Shown: positions 34,424-43,574 of the stretch, piece after piece
How the letters are laid out: the number at the start of each line of letters is the position of its first letter
Position numbering within the stretch: position 1 is the first letter of the stretch
NCBI GenBank assembly: GCA_947311845.1
Contig: CAMZMU010000111.1
Location: 23,349,023 to 23,413,022 of the forward strand
Direction: 5' to 3'
DNA: 64,000 bases
Origin: Poa pratensis
Taxonomy: Eukaryota > Streptophyta > Magnoliopsida > Poales > Poaceae
Made by a program: the position numbers and the translations under genes
Notes under the pieces: model-generated
The model's input: the letters and a program-made list of their open reading frames with translations, nothing else
Told to the model about the DNA's origin: nothing
The model's database searches: none

Positions 34424-36043
34424 ATGCCTTTAAGAAGCGCAACCCCCTGCCGTGTGCCGTCCTCGAGTCAAATCTTCTCCTGGCGTATACCTAGGTCAAA
34501 GCTAGATGGATCCCCGCAGGTGGCGCGGCTCGCGGACGACGAGCTCGCCGACGTCCTCCGCCGTCTCTCTGCCCGCAGGCTCGCCGCATCACGCTGCGTC
34601 TGCAAGGCCTGGAAGACCCTCATCGACCACCGCCGGCTCCTGCGCGCCGACCTGCTCCCGCTCTCGCTCAGCGGCATCTTCGTCCACCTCGAAGGGCACA
34701 GGTTGCCGGAGCTCTTCTCCCGCCCTTCCTCCTCATCATCCACCGGACCTGCCGTCAGCGCTAACTTCCTCGACTTCCTGCCCACCACCCTTACACCAAG
34801 TTCGACTCCATATGCCAATGGCGACACCGATGACTACCGTATCATCGATCACTGCAATGGGCTCCTCTTGCTCGAGCACTACGTGGTGAACCCTGCCACA
34901 CGACGTTGGGCTCCTCTGCCCCCGCGCCCGTCCGAACGTGCCATGGCGGCTGTCGCTTTTGTCGAGGAGTATCTCGTGTTTGATCCAACGGTATCGCTCC
35001 ACTACGAGGTGTTCAGGATCCCCTATTCGTCTTCCAGAGATCATGACGCTGGATCTGAATGGCCACCACCTGTATGCCTCATGCATTGTTTCTCCTCGAG
35101 GACTGGTAGATGGGAGGAGAAATCTTTTGTTCGACAAGGGGAGGCTGTGGGGACCATCGACGATATGGCATTCACTATGGATAGAGACTACGCCACGTAC
35201 TGGCGAGGTGCACTCTACGTGCATTGGCAGGATAATTTTTTCATGAGGTATCTCATTATTTTTACCTTCATGTTTATTTCACCTTCCTTAATGAATTATT
35301 AGTTGGTCTTATATGAATACTTTTCACTGAGTACTTTATTTTGCAGAATACAACTATCTAATCAGGAATACCTTGTAATCAGAGCACCAACGGGTATGTC
35401 ATCGGCCAGACATTTAGGAAGATCGGAAAAGGGGGTGTATTTGGCGTCGGTTTCTGGTGAACGTCTTAGAGTTTGGATCCTTGATGAACCAGATGGTGAG
35501 ATGATGTGGATCTTGAAGCACGATAATGACCTTATAACCATGCTAGCACGTCACACATTTGATTGCCAAGCTTGTGGACCTTGGGTCTTAGAAGATTTTA
35601 ACTATAGATATTTTAGCAAAAAAGTTAACGATGCAATCTTGAGTTCAACTCGTCCAAGTCTTCCCGAAATAAAAAGCAGGAACAATTTTGAAGGGAAATT
35701 TGAATGGAACTCCGATGATGATGATGATGATTATCGCGACGAAGACGGCGATGATGGTCTCCTTGACAAGGGAGACACGTTTAAACAGTCTTACTATGGA
35801 CATATAGATATACTTGGATTTCACCCATACAAAGAGGTTGTCTTCTTGAGCATCACAAAGGAACATCATACATTGGGGACAGGACTTTCCTATCATTTAG
35901 GCAGCTCAAAGCTTCAGGTCTTGGGCAATGTATGCCCAACGGCTTATCTCTACTTCAACACGTCCTTGCCAAATGATTGCTGGTCATTCGAAGCTTTTCC
36001 ATACACTCCATGTTGGATTCAAGAGTTCCCTGAGAACAATTAG
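34424..36043 (+). CDS. F-box protein gene copy 3, intact, two exons
   Basis: Exon 1 is 34424-35247 (donor ATGAG|GTATC); the intron is 99 bp and ends TTTTGCAG at 35346; exon 2 is 35347-36043. Together they encode 506 residues with no stop. The F-box lies at about residues 35-70 (ELADVLRRLSARRLAASRCV, then CKAW). It is followed by a beta-rich C-terminal region with DHCNGLLLLEHYVVNPATRR, typical of grass F-box proteins, and an acidic stretch (DDDDDDYRDEDGDD) before the conserved FHPYKEVVFL and PYTPCWIQEFP end. F-box proteins bind SKP1 in an SCF ubiquitin ligase; the target is unknown. The start is the only in-frame ATG upstream of the F-box, but copies 1 and 2 start about 20 codons closer, so the N-terminus may be overextended. 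Confidence 0.9.
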
Positions 36044-36129
36044 TTCATTTCAAACGTGAATACTTTTGTTTCGTTTATTTTAGTACGAGTTCTTTGGAGC
36101 TGTCAAACGCAACCTCCACGCATGATCAT

Positions 36130-36617
36130 GCTCAGCATCTAAATACTTTGGCGGCTTTAGTGGGGGCGTCAACATTCAGGGATTTTAGTTCTGGTGGTGC
36201 TCTTTGAGTGTCGGCATTCGATATCCAGGGTGCAAACCCAAGGTCTGGTCTTCATTGATTGTACCTCGCAGTGGCATTTTCCTTATTGAAGGCATTGTTT
36301 GGAGAGTTCGGATCTTCTCTTGGGTGAAAACCTACAGTCTATGATTGGGCGACGGCAGCGTTTGTGCATTGTTTCCTTCTTTGAGCTGTCGCTTTTGAGA
36401 ACCTATTCTGTGTAGTTCTCATTGTTGTATTGGTAGTTTGGGTCCGACTGCTGTAAGTTATTAATCATTGTGGCGGGGTCTTTTTTTTCCTTTCTTCTTG
36501 TTTTCCCTTTTTGGTTGTGTGCATGTTTGATGTCTTGATTAGTTCTGAACATTATATTGGTGCAGAGACTGGATATATTTGGTATCTTCTTAATATTAAT
36601 ATATTCCTGTTATCAAA
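36130..36617 (+). mobile_element. LINE 3' end, 5'-truncated (tentative)
   Basis: Non-coding GT-rich sequence that ends TATTCCTGTTATCAAAAAAA. GGATATATTTGGTATCTTCT followed by TTAATATTAATATATTCC is the 3' tail style I associate with Triticeae LINEs. No target duplication was found, so the left limit is a guess. Confidence 0.4.
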
Positions 36618-36943
36618 AAAACTAGATTCATCCATTCTCGTGCGTAAACTAACGAATAACTAATTGCAATAGCTAACTTCCGTGCGACACATGATAATTA
36701 ACAAGGTAACATACATATAATCATGGAAAGATTTATTCCAACCACTATTGTTTCTATATTTTTATTTTAATCGCTAGTAAGATATTTCTTAATAATCAGA
36801 GCTAATAACACCACCCATACACAATATTATATCATGTTTGAATTCATACAACAAGTTATATTTTTTACGAAGAGGTCCATCAATCTATTAATGATCACTA
36901 GCATCAACATGAAAAATTGGGTCAACTGGTTCAAGAACTTGCG
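36618..36943. other. AT-rich spacer, no gene
   Basis: AT-rich, no features seen. The duplicated segment begins at its right edge. Confidence 0.4.
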
Positions 36944-38756
36944 ACCCGGTGAAAATTCATCCATAATTGTACTAAGAGTAGCATTGCTATATTCTACAGA
37001 AAAACTGGGACGACACTTCTGTAGAGAACAACATTGGCCGCACTTCATACAGGACCTCCCGTCGAAGTATACGGCGGCGGGGATCACATGGTGCCGTAGC
37101 CATCATGATATCGTCGGCGGTGAGGAACATAACGATCACTTCAATGAGACAGCCCCATCGACACCGATAAGTCAGCCGCGAGGAGGTAGAGTTTTTTTTT
37201 CAAGAATAGCGGGGGTAAGAGTTTTCCCCACCTATTTTTATATAACTCGAAGGAACCAAGACAAACTCGAAGAAGGGGGTGGGGAGAACAGATTACAACA
37301 AACCATCAAAAGTGAAGAATGATGCCACGCAGGGCCTCTACATGGGGGCAAAGCAAGGAGGTAACACGACAGGACCATAAGCTAATGTCATCAGCCGCTT
37401 TTCTGAGAACCGCGGAGGCTGAGGGAGTTTTGGCGTTGAAGACACAGTCGTTCCTCGACTTCCAAAGCTGCCACAAAACTGCGGCCACACATATCCTCCA
37501 AGCATCCTCAGGCGCATCCATCGGCAATGGAATGTCCCAAATAGAGCAACCGTGCGGCGGGTTGCAGCCGAGCCGCTGCGAGGTCTCCGCAGCCGTGGCA
37601 CAATCGAAGCTGCGAGGAGGTTGAGTTCATGGTCAATTCGTTGTCAACCATGAACTACGTATAGACCAACTCACTAGGTTCAGCCACAAAGTGTTTTAAC
37701 AAGTGGCGCTTTCCCTACAAGATAGCTCGGGAAATATGGAATATCCACCACATGGATCACCTAGTTATTGTCCTTCCTCTCCAAGCAATGCCTACAAAAC
37801 AATAAGAAATTATCTTGTGTCCCCAACTCAATCGTGGTGGTTCTCATATAAGACAATGTATTAGAATGAGATAAAAATAATGCAAACTATATGAAAGAAG
37901 CGCAATGGCGACGGAAAGAGTTGTGGGCAGTGGAAAAATGATGAATACGTAAATGGAGATAGAAAAGATCTTTTCCTGTTAACGGAATATTTATCTTTGG
38001 AGTGTTTATGGTAGTGGAGCAATGTAAAAGTGTGTTTATATAGTAAAATGTGGACCGTGGTTTGAGTTCATTTCACCTCTCTCTCTAATAAACATGGTGG
38101 TACAAAATTAACATTTCTAGACATGCATTGCAACATTTTATTCTAGTGATTGATTCGAATTCACATGGACATCACGTCATAATGTCGAGATGATGCAACA
38201 TCGCGTTAACACTCCAAACAAATGGGTTGTTTGCATGCTAGCTCAGGTAATACATGATAAATATACGAAAACGTATACACTACGTATTTAAATTGGCGCG
38301 CAGCACTTGCTCTGTTCTTTTGTTTACTGTACACACCAGCTATATGTTCTTTTCTCTGCCACTGTTTCCCCGATGGTACAAGCACGAGCGCAAAGAAATT
38401 GCAAAGTTCATTAGAAACTGTAGTGGTACGTGGTGGTGGCGATCAGCGATCCACAAGGGAATTAAGTCTGCAGTTAACAGTGATGGCAGTGCTACCACAG
38501 CTGCACTAATCGCACTGCTAATGCGGAGTACTCGGGGCATTGATGCAGCTGAAATCGCCACCTCTCTCAGCTCGGGGCATTGATGCAGCTTAACTCCACC
38601 GGCAAAATGCAGACCCAGCAGTGGTTCAAACTCAAAACTGACAGGCCAGATCCTGTTTTTTAAGGGTAGACCAGGATCCAGATGCTGTTTGACCTTGCAG
38701 TAATGGCTCCACCGCATCAGCCCCGACGCAAAGAATCGATTGAGCTACAGCTTGCC
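36944..38756 (+). repeat. duplicated segment, unit A (left of the MULE)
   Basis: From ACCCGGTGAAAATTCATCCA on, this matches 46532 onward (unit B) in the same order and orientation, with about 85-90% identity by eye, apart from a LINE insertion here (37192-37611). The unit continues to the right of the MULE at 46248-46485. No gene is recognised. A frame containing HERKEIAKFIRNCSGTWWWR is open in both copies but belongs to no family I know. Confidence 0.85.
37192..37611 (-). mobile_element. severely 5'-truncated LINE
   Basis: A plus-strand T-run at 37192-37200 is the reverse of a poly(A) tail. The minus frame (37527-37306) encodes WRICVAAVLWQLWKSRNDCV, the C-terminal tail typical of plant LINE ORF2. 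The target duplication GCGAGGAGGTAGAG (37178-37191) recurs as GCGAGGAGGTTGAG (37612-37625). Unit B (near 46775) has the site with no insertion. Confidence 0.88.
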
Positions 38757-39511
38757 GGCGATTTTGACACTGTTGACCTCTGGGTGAAACTTTAGCACAA
38801 AATGAATCTCGGCCAAAACTATTTCACGGCATTGACCCTTTTGAGTAGCGTCTCACGATCAGGCGCTACCCTACACAGGGTAGCGCCTCGTGATCAGGCG
38901 CTACACTAGCTGCCAGCGTGGCGAGCCGGGGCCACAGGGGGCCCAGTCTGGGGGATAGCGCCTCGTGATCAGGCGCTATGGTGCGATAAGGTAGCGCCTG
39001 ATCACAAGGCGCTACCCTCCTGGTATTACTCAGCCGCGGTGCGGCCGTCCCCAGCCCTAGCCACTCACTCGACACCCACACAGAAGACAGAAACATGGCG
39101 GCGGCGGCGGTTCCCTCTCTCCCCTTCTAATCCTCCACCATTTCCTCTCCGATTTGAAGAGAAAAGCGAGGGGATTCTGTCCCCAACTACTTTCCACAGG
39201 TATTCTCCTCCGATCCCCAATTTTTGTCCAATAAAATCACCCCATTTGGCCTCATTGTGCATGTTTCGGTTCAACCCTAATTGCTAGTTGATTTGGATTT
39301 TGTTGTTGACCCATGGCATGCTTGTACGATCTTTAGGTTAATGCTAGTGCTTGTTAGGTTAATGCTATGATTTAAGTTGTCTTTTGTTGTCATTATGTTA
39401 GGGATGCCTACAATTGTTCATGTTCATCATGTGGATAAAGAGGCCTTTTTGAAAGGCAATATGGAACCGGACCCGGATGAGGTAGCCTTGGTGTTCGAGC
39501 AAAGTCCTACC
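38757..39511 (+). repeat. MULE left terminal inverted repeat
   Basis: About 755 bp, nearly identical in inverse to 45491-46247. It covers the end, four copies of a palindromic 25-bp motif, a GC-rich leader, an AT-rich stretch and, unusually, the first 35 or so codons of the transposase frame. The right limit is where AAAGTCCTACC stops matching. Confidence 0.92.
38845..39015. repeat. palindromic 25-bp motif, four copies in the left TIR
   Basis: Copies at 38845-38869, 38880-38904, 38955-38979 and 38991-39015 are each almost a perfect palindrome of TAGCGCCT(C/G)...AGGCGCTA, with TGATCA or CGATCA at the centre. The fourth is inverted relative to the others. They may be transposase-binding sites; this is inferred from position only. 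Confidence 0.85.
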
Positions 39512-42145
39512 TACGCCGAGGTTTTGAAACAAGTTAGGATTGACTTGAATTTGATGAACCAAGATGAGTTTGTAGAGTTGGAGGGAAGACATAATGCCGG
39601 TCATGGAGTGCATCTCCGTTGGAAGTTTTTGCGTATCACCTCGGAACTTCATTGGGTTGCATACAAGGAAACCGTGGCCGAATCGCTTGACAAGTCTCTT
39701 GAGTTATTTGCCACGGTAAAGTTTGATGCGCATGTGAACGTGGACTCCAACGGACATGCCTCCCCATTTGATGGTAAGAGTCCACCACTCATGAACCTAG
39801 ATGGTAGGAGTTCACCACTCATGAACCAGGATGGTAGGAGTCCACCACTCATCTCAACTGATGAGTACGGGGATGATGAGAACGAGGACAATGAGGATGG
39901 GATTGACCTCCACGACAACAATGTTGGAGATTTGGACTTATATATTGAACAAGAGACCATGGAGCATGACATCCCTTATTCTCGATGCTATGCATCGGAC
40001 TCGGATGACGATGGGCCCGATGAAGATGTGGATGAGGAGGGGTTCACCGTCAAGGAGGCCGAAGCGTTCGAGAAGGTAGTGGGACGGGATCATCGAATTC
40101 CGTTGTTTTCTGACCTTACTCTCGCGGATGAAGCGACGGTTGATGGCGGAAAGGGTATCGTGCTCGAATCTAGGCCAATTTCTTACCGGGATATGAATCA
40201 TTTGGACAATGGGATAACTCCCGGTTTGAGGTTCGCAACCTTGTTGGAATTTCAGATGTGGATCAAGGAGTACTCAGTTAAGTACCATCGTCCGTTTAAG
40301 GTGGCTCACTCCGATAAAAAGAAGCGTTACACGGTGAGATGCTTACAGGAAGGATGTCCGTGGGAGGTGCGAGCAAGACCTTTGAAGAAAGGTCCCGATT
40401 GGCACATAACTAGTTGTGTTGCAACACACATGTGCCGAGGCAAGAAGGTGGATGGCAAGGATGTGAAACCAGACCACCGTCAACTCACCTCCGAGTTCCT
40501 CGGTTATAAGGTTTCCAACTCCATCTCGACACTACCAACAATGAGTATTAAGAGTGTCATTGAAATTGTGGAGAACATATTTCACTACACGATCAAGTAC
40601 GGGAAGGCATGGAAGGCAAAGCAAGCTGCTTTCAGAATGTTGTATGGTGACTGGGAAGAAGCATACAACCGAATCCCTAGGTTGTTGGGAGCCATGGCCG
40701 CGACTAACCCGGGGATGGTCCATGTGGTTGAGCCGTTTGGGCAAAAAACAAGGAGTGTGGACGGCAAGACTGTCCGAGTATTTGGCCGTGCATTTTGGGC
40801 ATTCGAACAATGTGTCCGTGCTTTTGAACATTGTAGGCCGGTCATCGCAGTCGATGGCACCTTTTTGACCGGTCCATACAAGGGCACTCTATTGGTTGCA
40901 ATAGGAAATGATGCGGGAAATCGTCTGGTTCCATTGGCTTTTGCTTTAGTTGAGGCGGAAAACAATGATAGTTGGGAGTGGTTCTTTCACTATTTGAGAA
41001 CCAAGATAATTCCACCTCAAAGGGAAGTTTGTGTCATCTCGGATCGCCATCAAGGAATTCTCAACGCGGTGCAGATCGAGATCCCCGGGCATGCTCGTTT
41101 ACACCACCGATGGTGCATGAGGCATTTTTGCTCAAACTTCTATAGGGCTTGTGGGAGCAAGGAGTTTTCCGATGATCTTCAAGATTGTTGTCTCGCCTTC
41201 TCTGATCGTCGTTTCGCAAACTTGTACAACAGATTGCTCGCTAACAGATCTTTGAACGCCGGGGGGCAAGAGTTTCTCCATAGGCACATTGAACTTAGAT
41301 CGAAGTGGGCAAGAGCTTACGATGAAGATGGCCGGAGGTACGGTCAAATGACAAGCAACATGGCAGAATGCTTCAATAAGGTGCTCAAGGGTGTGCGTGC
41401 ATTGCCCGTGACTGCAATAGTTGAATACACATTCACCAAGTTGAATGAATATTTTCTGAAGTACTCACTCGAGACGGACCAACAGATTGCGGGAAAGAAC
41501 AAGCACAATCACAAGTACAAATTCCCACCAAAGGTTGATAATTTCGTGGAATTCGAGTCAATGAAGGCGGACTCCCAAGTTGCAACACTATTTGATAATG
41601 AGGAGTTGATCTACCAAGTAAACGAACCGGGAGGAACCACGGCCGATGGTGTCCAACATGGTGGCCGGGCATTCAAGGTATCACTCAAGGATTGTGAGTG
41701 CACATGCGGGAGGCCACAATTGCTTCATCTTGCTTGCTCGCACTTGCTAACGGCGGCTCGTACTAGACATGTGGATGTTAATCACCCGCGCACCGTGAGA
41801 GAGTCCGAGTTCTCTATCGAGACCACGAAAAACACATGGGCTCCTAGGTTTCACCCATTCCTAGACCGATCACAATGGCCGGAGTATCATGGAGTTCAAC
41901 TATGGCCCGATCCGGCTTCGAAGGTGGACAAAAAGGGAAGACGCAAAACAAAACGTCTAAGGGGCGACATGGATGGTTGGGGCAGTGGTGGGAGGGAATG
42001 TCGGAATGACCAATTCCAAGAGCCTCGTGTGCGCTCTCGTTGTGGCAAGTGCAATGTGGAGGGGCACAACATAAGGAAATGCCCCCAAAGGAAGAAAGCC
42101 AAGGGAAATGAAGCAAGCACAAGCCAACAAGGTATAGCCAAGTAG
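39377..42145 (+). CDS. MULE transposase (mudrA-like), 922 codons
   Basis: A single open frame. Domains in order: a variable N-terminus with an acidic region and three HHSS/PPLM-type short repeats; a Mutator DNA-binding domain at about residues 285-370 (LLEFQMWIKEYSVKYHRPFK, CPWEVRA, THMC); the MULE catalytic core with VIAVDGTFL (first Asp near residue 491), VISDRHQG (second Asp near 553) and NMAECFNK (Glu near 661); a SWIM zinc finger (CECTCG...CSH, about 774-791); and a C-terminal CCHC knuckle CGKCNVEGHNIRKC. Both zinc sites and the DDE residues are intact. The ATG at 39404 is an equally good start. The expected Q-rich tail has been lost through a frameshift after residue 922. The protein would cut and paste elements sharing these ends. 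Confidence 0.93.
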   Translation: MSFVVIMLGMPTIVHVHHVDKEAFLKGNMEPDPDEVALVFEQSPTYAEVLKQVRIDLNLMNQDEFVELEGRHNAGHGVHLRWKFLRITSELHWVAYKETVAESLDKSLELFATVKFDAHVNVDSNGHASPFDGKSPPLMNLDGRSSPLMNQDGRSPPLISTDEYGDDENEDNEDGIDLHDNNVGDLDLYIEQETMEHDIPYSRCYASDSDDDGPDEDVDEEGFTVKEAEAFEKVVGRDHRIPLFSDLTLADEATVDGGKGIVLESRPISYRDMNHLDNGITPGLRFATLLEFQMWIKEYSVKYHRPFKVAHSDKKKRYTVRCLQEGCPWEVRARPLKKGPDWHITSCVATHMCRGKKVDGKDVKPDHRQLTSEFLGYKVSNSISTLPTMSIKSVIEIVENIFHYTIKYGKAWKAKQAAFRMLYGDWEEAYNRIPRLLGAMAATNPGMVHVVEPFGQKTRSVDGKTVRVFGRAFWAFEQCVRAFEHCRPVIAVDGTFLTGPYKGTLLVAIGNDAGNRLVPLAFALVEAENNDSWEWFFHYLRTKIIPPQREVCVISDRHQGILNAVQIEIPGHARLHHRWCMRHFCSNFYRACGSKEFSDDLQDCCLAFSDRRFANLYNRLLANRSLNAGGQEFLHRHIELRSKWARAYDEDGRRYGQMTSNMAECFNKVLKGVRALPVTAIVEYTFTKLNEYFLKYSLETDQQIAGKNKHNHKYKFPPKVDNFVEFESMKADSQVATLFDNEELIYQVNEPGGTTADGVQHGGRAFKVSLKDCECTCGRPQLLHLACSHLLTAARTRHVDVNHPRTVRESEFSIETTKNTWAPRFHPFLDRSQWPEYHGVQLWPDPASKVDKKGRRKTKRLRGDMDGWGSGGRECRNDQFQEPRVRSRCGKCNVEGHNIRKCPQRKKAKGNEASTSQQGIAK

Positions 42146-42149
42146 AAAT

Positions 42150-42450
42150 AGCCAAGCAAGAAATAGCCAACAACAAGGTCCAAGCCAACATGGTGGGCCT
42201 AGCCAACAAGGTAGTAACCAAGCAAGAAATAGCCAACAACAAGGTCCAAGCCAACAAGCTCCAACTCCTCGAAGAAGAGGTAGCCAACAAGCTCCTATGC
42301 AACAAGCTCCTAACCAACAAGCTCCTACCCAACAAGCTCCTGCGCAACACACTCCTAGGCAACAAGCTCCTACACGACAACCTACAAGGCAACAAAGAGT
42401 GAGCCAACAAGCTCCAAGGCAACAAAGAGGGAGGCAACTTGGGCTTACAA
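42150..42450 (+). repeat. CAACAAGCTCCTA minisatellite after the transposase frame
   Basis: Imperfect tandem units of 12-15 bp (CAACAAGCTCCTA and AGCCAACAAGGTC variants). In the frame of 42297-42569 they encode QQAP repeats that run into GLTRGRVGYRGHGGG and AGPYPYVSPLYT. In the transposase frame the stop falls at 42143-42145, so slippage in this array probably caused a frameshift that cuts off the Q-rich/RG-rich tail. Confidence 0.75.
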
Positions 42451-42663
42451 GAGGCCGTGTTGGTTATAGAGGTCATGGTGGTGGTGTAGGCCGTGGCGGT
42501 GGTAGGACCGTGAGTATGATAGGATACCTAGCTGGGCCGTATCCGTATGTATCTCCACTTTATACTTGATTTTATATTGTTTCTATCCATTATTGTAATT
42601 TTTTATCGCATATTGTACTCATATTGGACACTTACTAACTTTCAGTTTATAATGTTTGTAGGT

Positions 42664-43095
42664 ATGGCAGCGTCTCAATCCAACAAAGCAACACCGAAGC
42701 TCGTCAATGACTCGGGCGAGGAGGGTGAGAGGCCGGGTTGGTTGGAGGTGGGTTTGAGGAGGGTGAGAGAACAAGATGCGGCGGAGGAGAGGAGGAAGAA
42801 GGAAGAGGAGGATGAAGCGGAACGGGAAAGGAAGCTCAAAATGCGTTCTGAGTATCGGGAGTATCAACGTCGTCAAGAGATGAAGCACAAAGATGCGGCA
42901 AAGCAACGTCATAAGGAGTTTGTAGAGAGATCGAAGAAGAACTGGGAAGAGACTCGTCTTGCAAGGGAGAGGGAGAGTAAAATCTTTCGGGAGAGAGTGC
43001 TTCGTGAGGCTCGTCTTGTAAGGGAGAAGGAGGAGGAAGAGGAGTGCACTTCCAAAAGGAAGGACAAGGGAAAGGGACATAGCTTGACACAATAG
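42664..43095 (+). CDS. MULE second ORF, basic-acidic coiled-coil protein
   Basis: 143 codons from MAASQSNKATPKLVNDSGEE to HSLTQ. Most of it is a charged, helix-forming stretch of E/R/K (RKKEEEDEAERERKLKMR, REYQRRQEMKHKDAAKQR), predicted as a long coiled coil. Nothing resembles a catalytic domain. It begins right after TTTGTAG|G, a good splice acceptor, and a donor-like TAT|GTATCT lies near 42546, so it may be the last exon of the transposase transcript rather than a separate gene. An in-frame ATG at 42652 would add four residues. I know of no homology to maize mudrB. Confidence 0.6.
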   Translation: MAASQSNKATPKLVNDSGEEGERPGWLEVGLRRVREQDAAEERRKKEEEDEAERERKLKMRSEYREYQRRQEMKHKDAAKQRHKEFVERSKKNWEETRLARERESKIFRERVLREARLVREKEEEEECTSKRKDKGKGHSLTQ

Positions 43096-43387
43096 AGCTA
43101 TGTCATGCTCATCATGTTGGGAACTATGTGCCTTTTATTTTGAACCTTCTTCACAGTTCGACTTTGCTATGTAGTGGTGAACTTTGTTATGTAGTGGTGA
43201 ACTTTGCTATGTATGAACTTGTTGTTATTATGCACATGCTGTGAACTTTGCTATGTATGACTTTGCTATGTAATACTTGCTGGAAATGTTGTATATTCCA
43301 TCAGTTTGCTGGCACTTTTCTGTATGTCCCCAGCTTGGAAGCATAGCGCCTCGTGACAAGGCGCTACCCTTCTGTTATGTTTCTGGA

Positions 43388-43562
43388 CCAGAAACTAACA
43401 GAGAGCTCAGCAAAGGGAAGGTGGGGAAAAATTCAATGTGTCGCGCCTTGCCACGAGGCGCTATGCCCTCTTGGGAGCATAGCGCCTCGTCGCAAGGCGC
43501 GACACATTGACTTAGGAATTTTCCCCCACCTTCCCTTTGCTGAGCTCTCTGTTAGTTTCTGG
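43388..43562. repeat. hairpin with about 80-bp arms in the MULE interior
   Basis: The arms 43388-43466 and 43477-43562 pair from CCAGAAACTAACAGAGAGCT inward to GGCGCTATGC, with one 6-nt bulge and very few mismatches, around a 10-nt loop. The tip carries the GCGCTATG part of the TIR motif. A further copy of the motif (TAGCGCCTCG...GGCGCTA) lies at 43344-43367. Confidence 0.88.
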
Positions 43563-43574
43563 AACAGGAGGTGA

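Noticed and set aside
38254..38583. The KHERKEIAKFIRNCSGTW frame as a gene
   Set aside because: Open in both duplicate units, but changes between the copies do not look constrained, and no family is recognisable.
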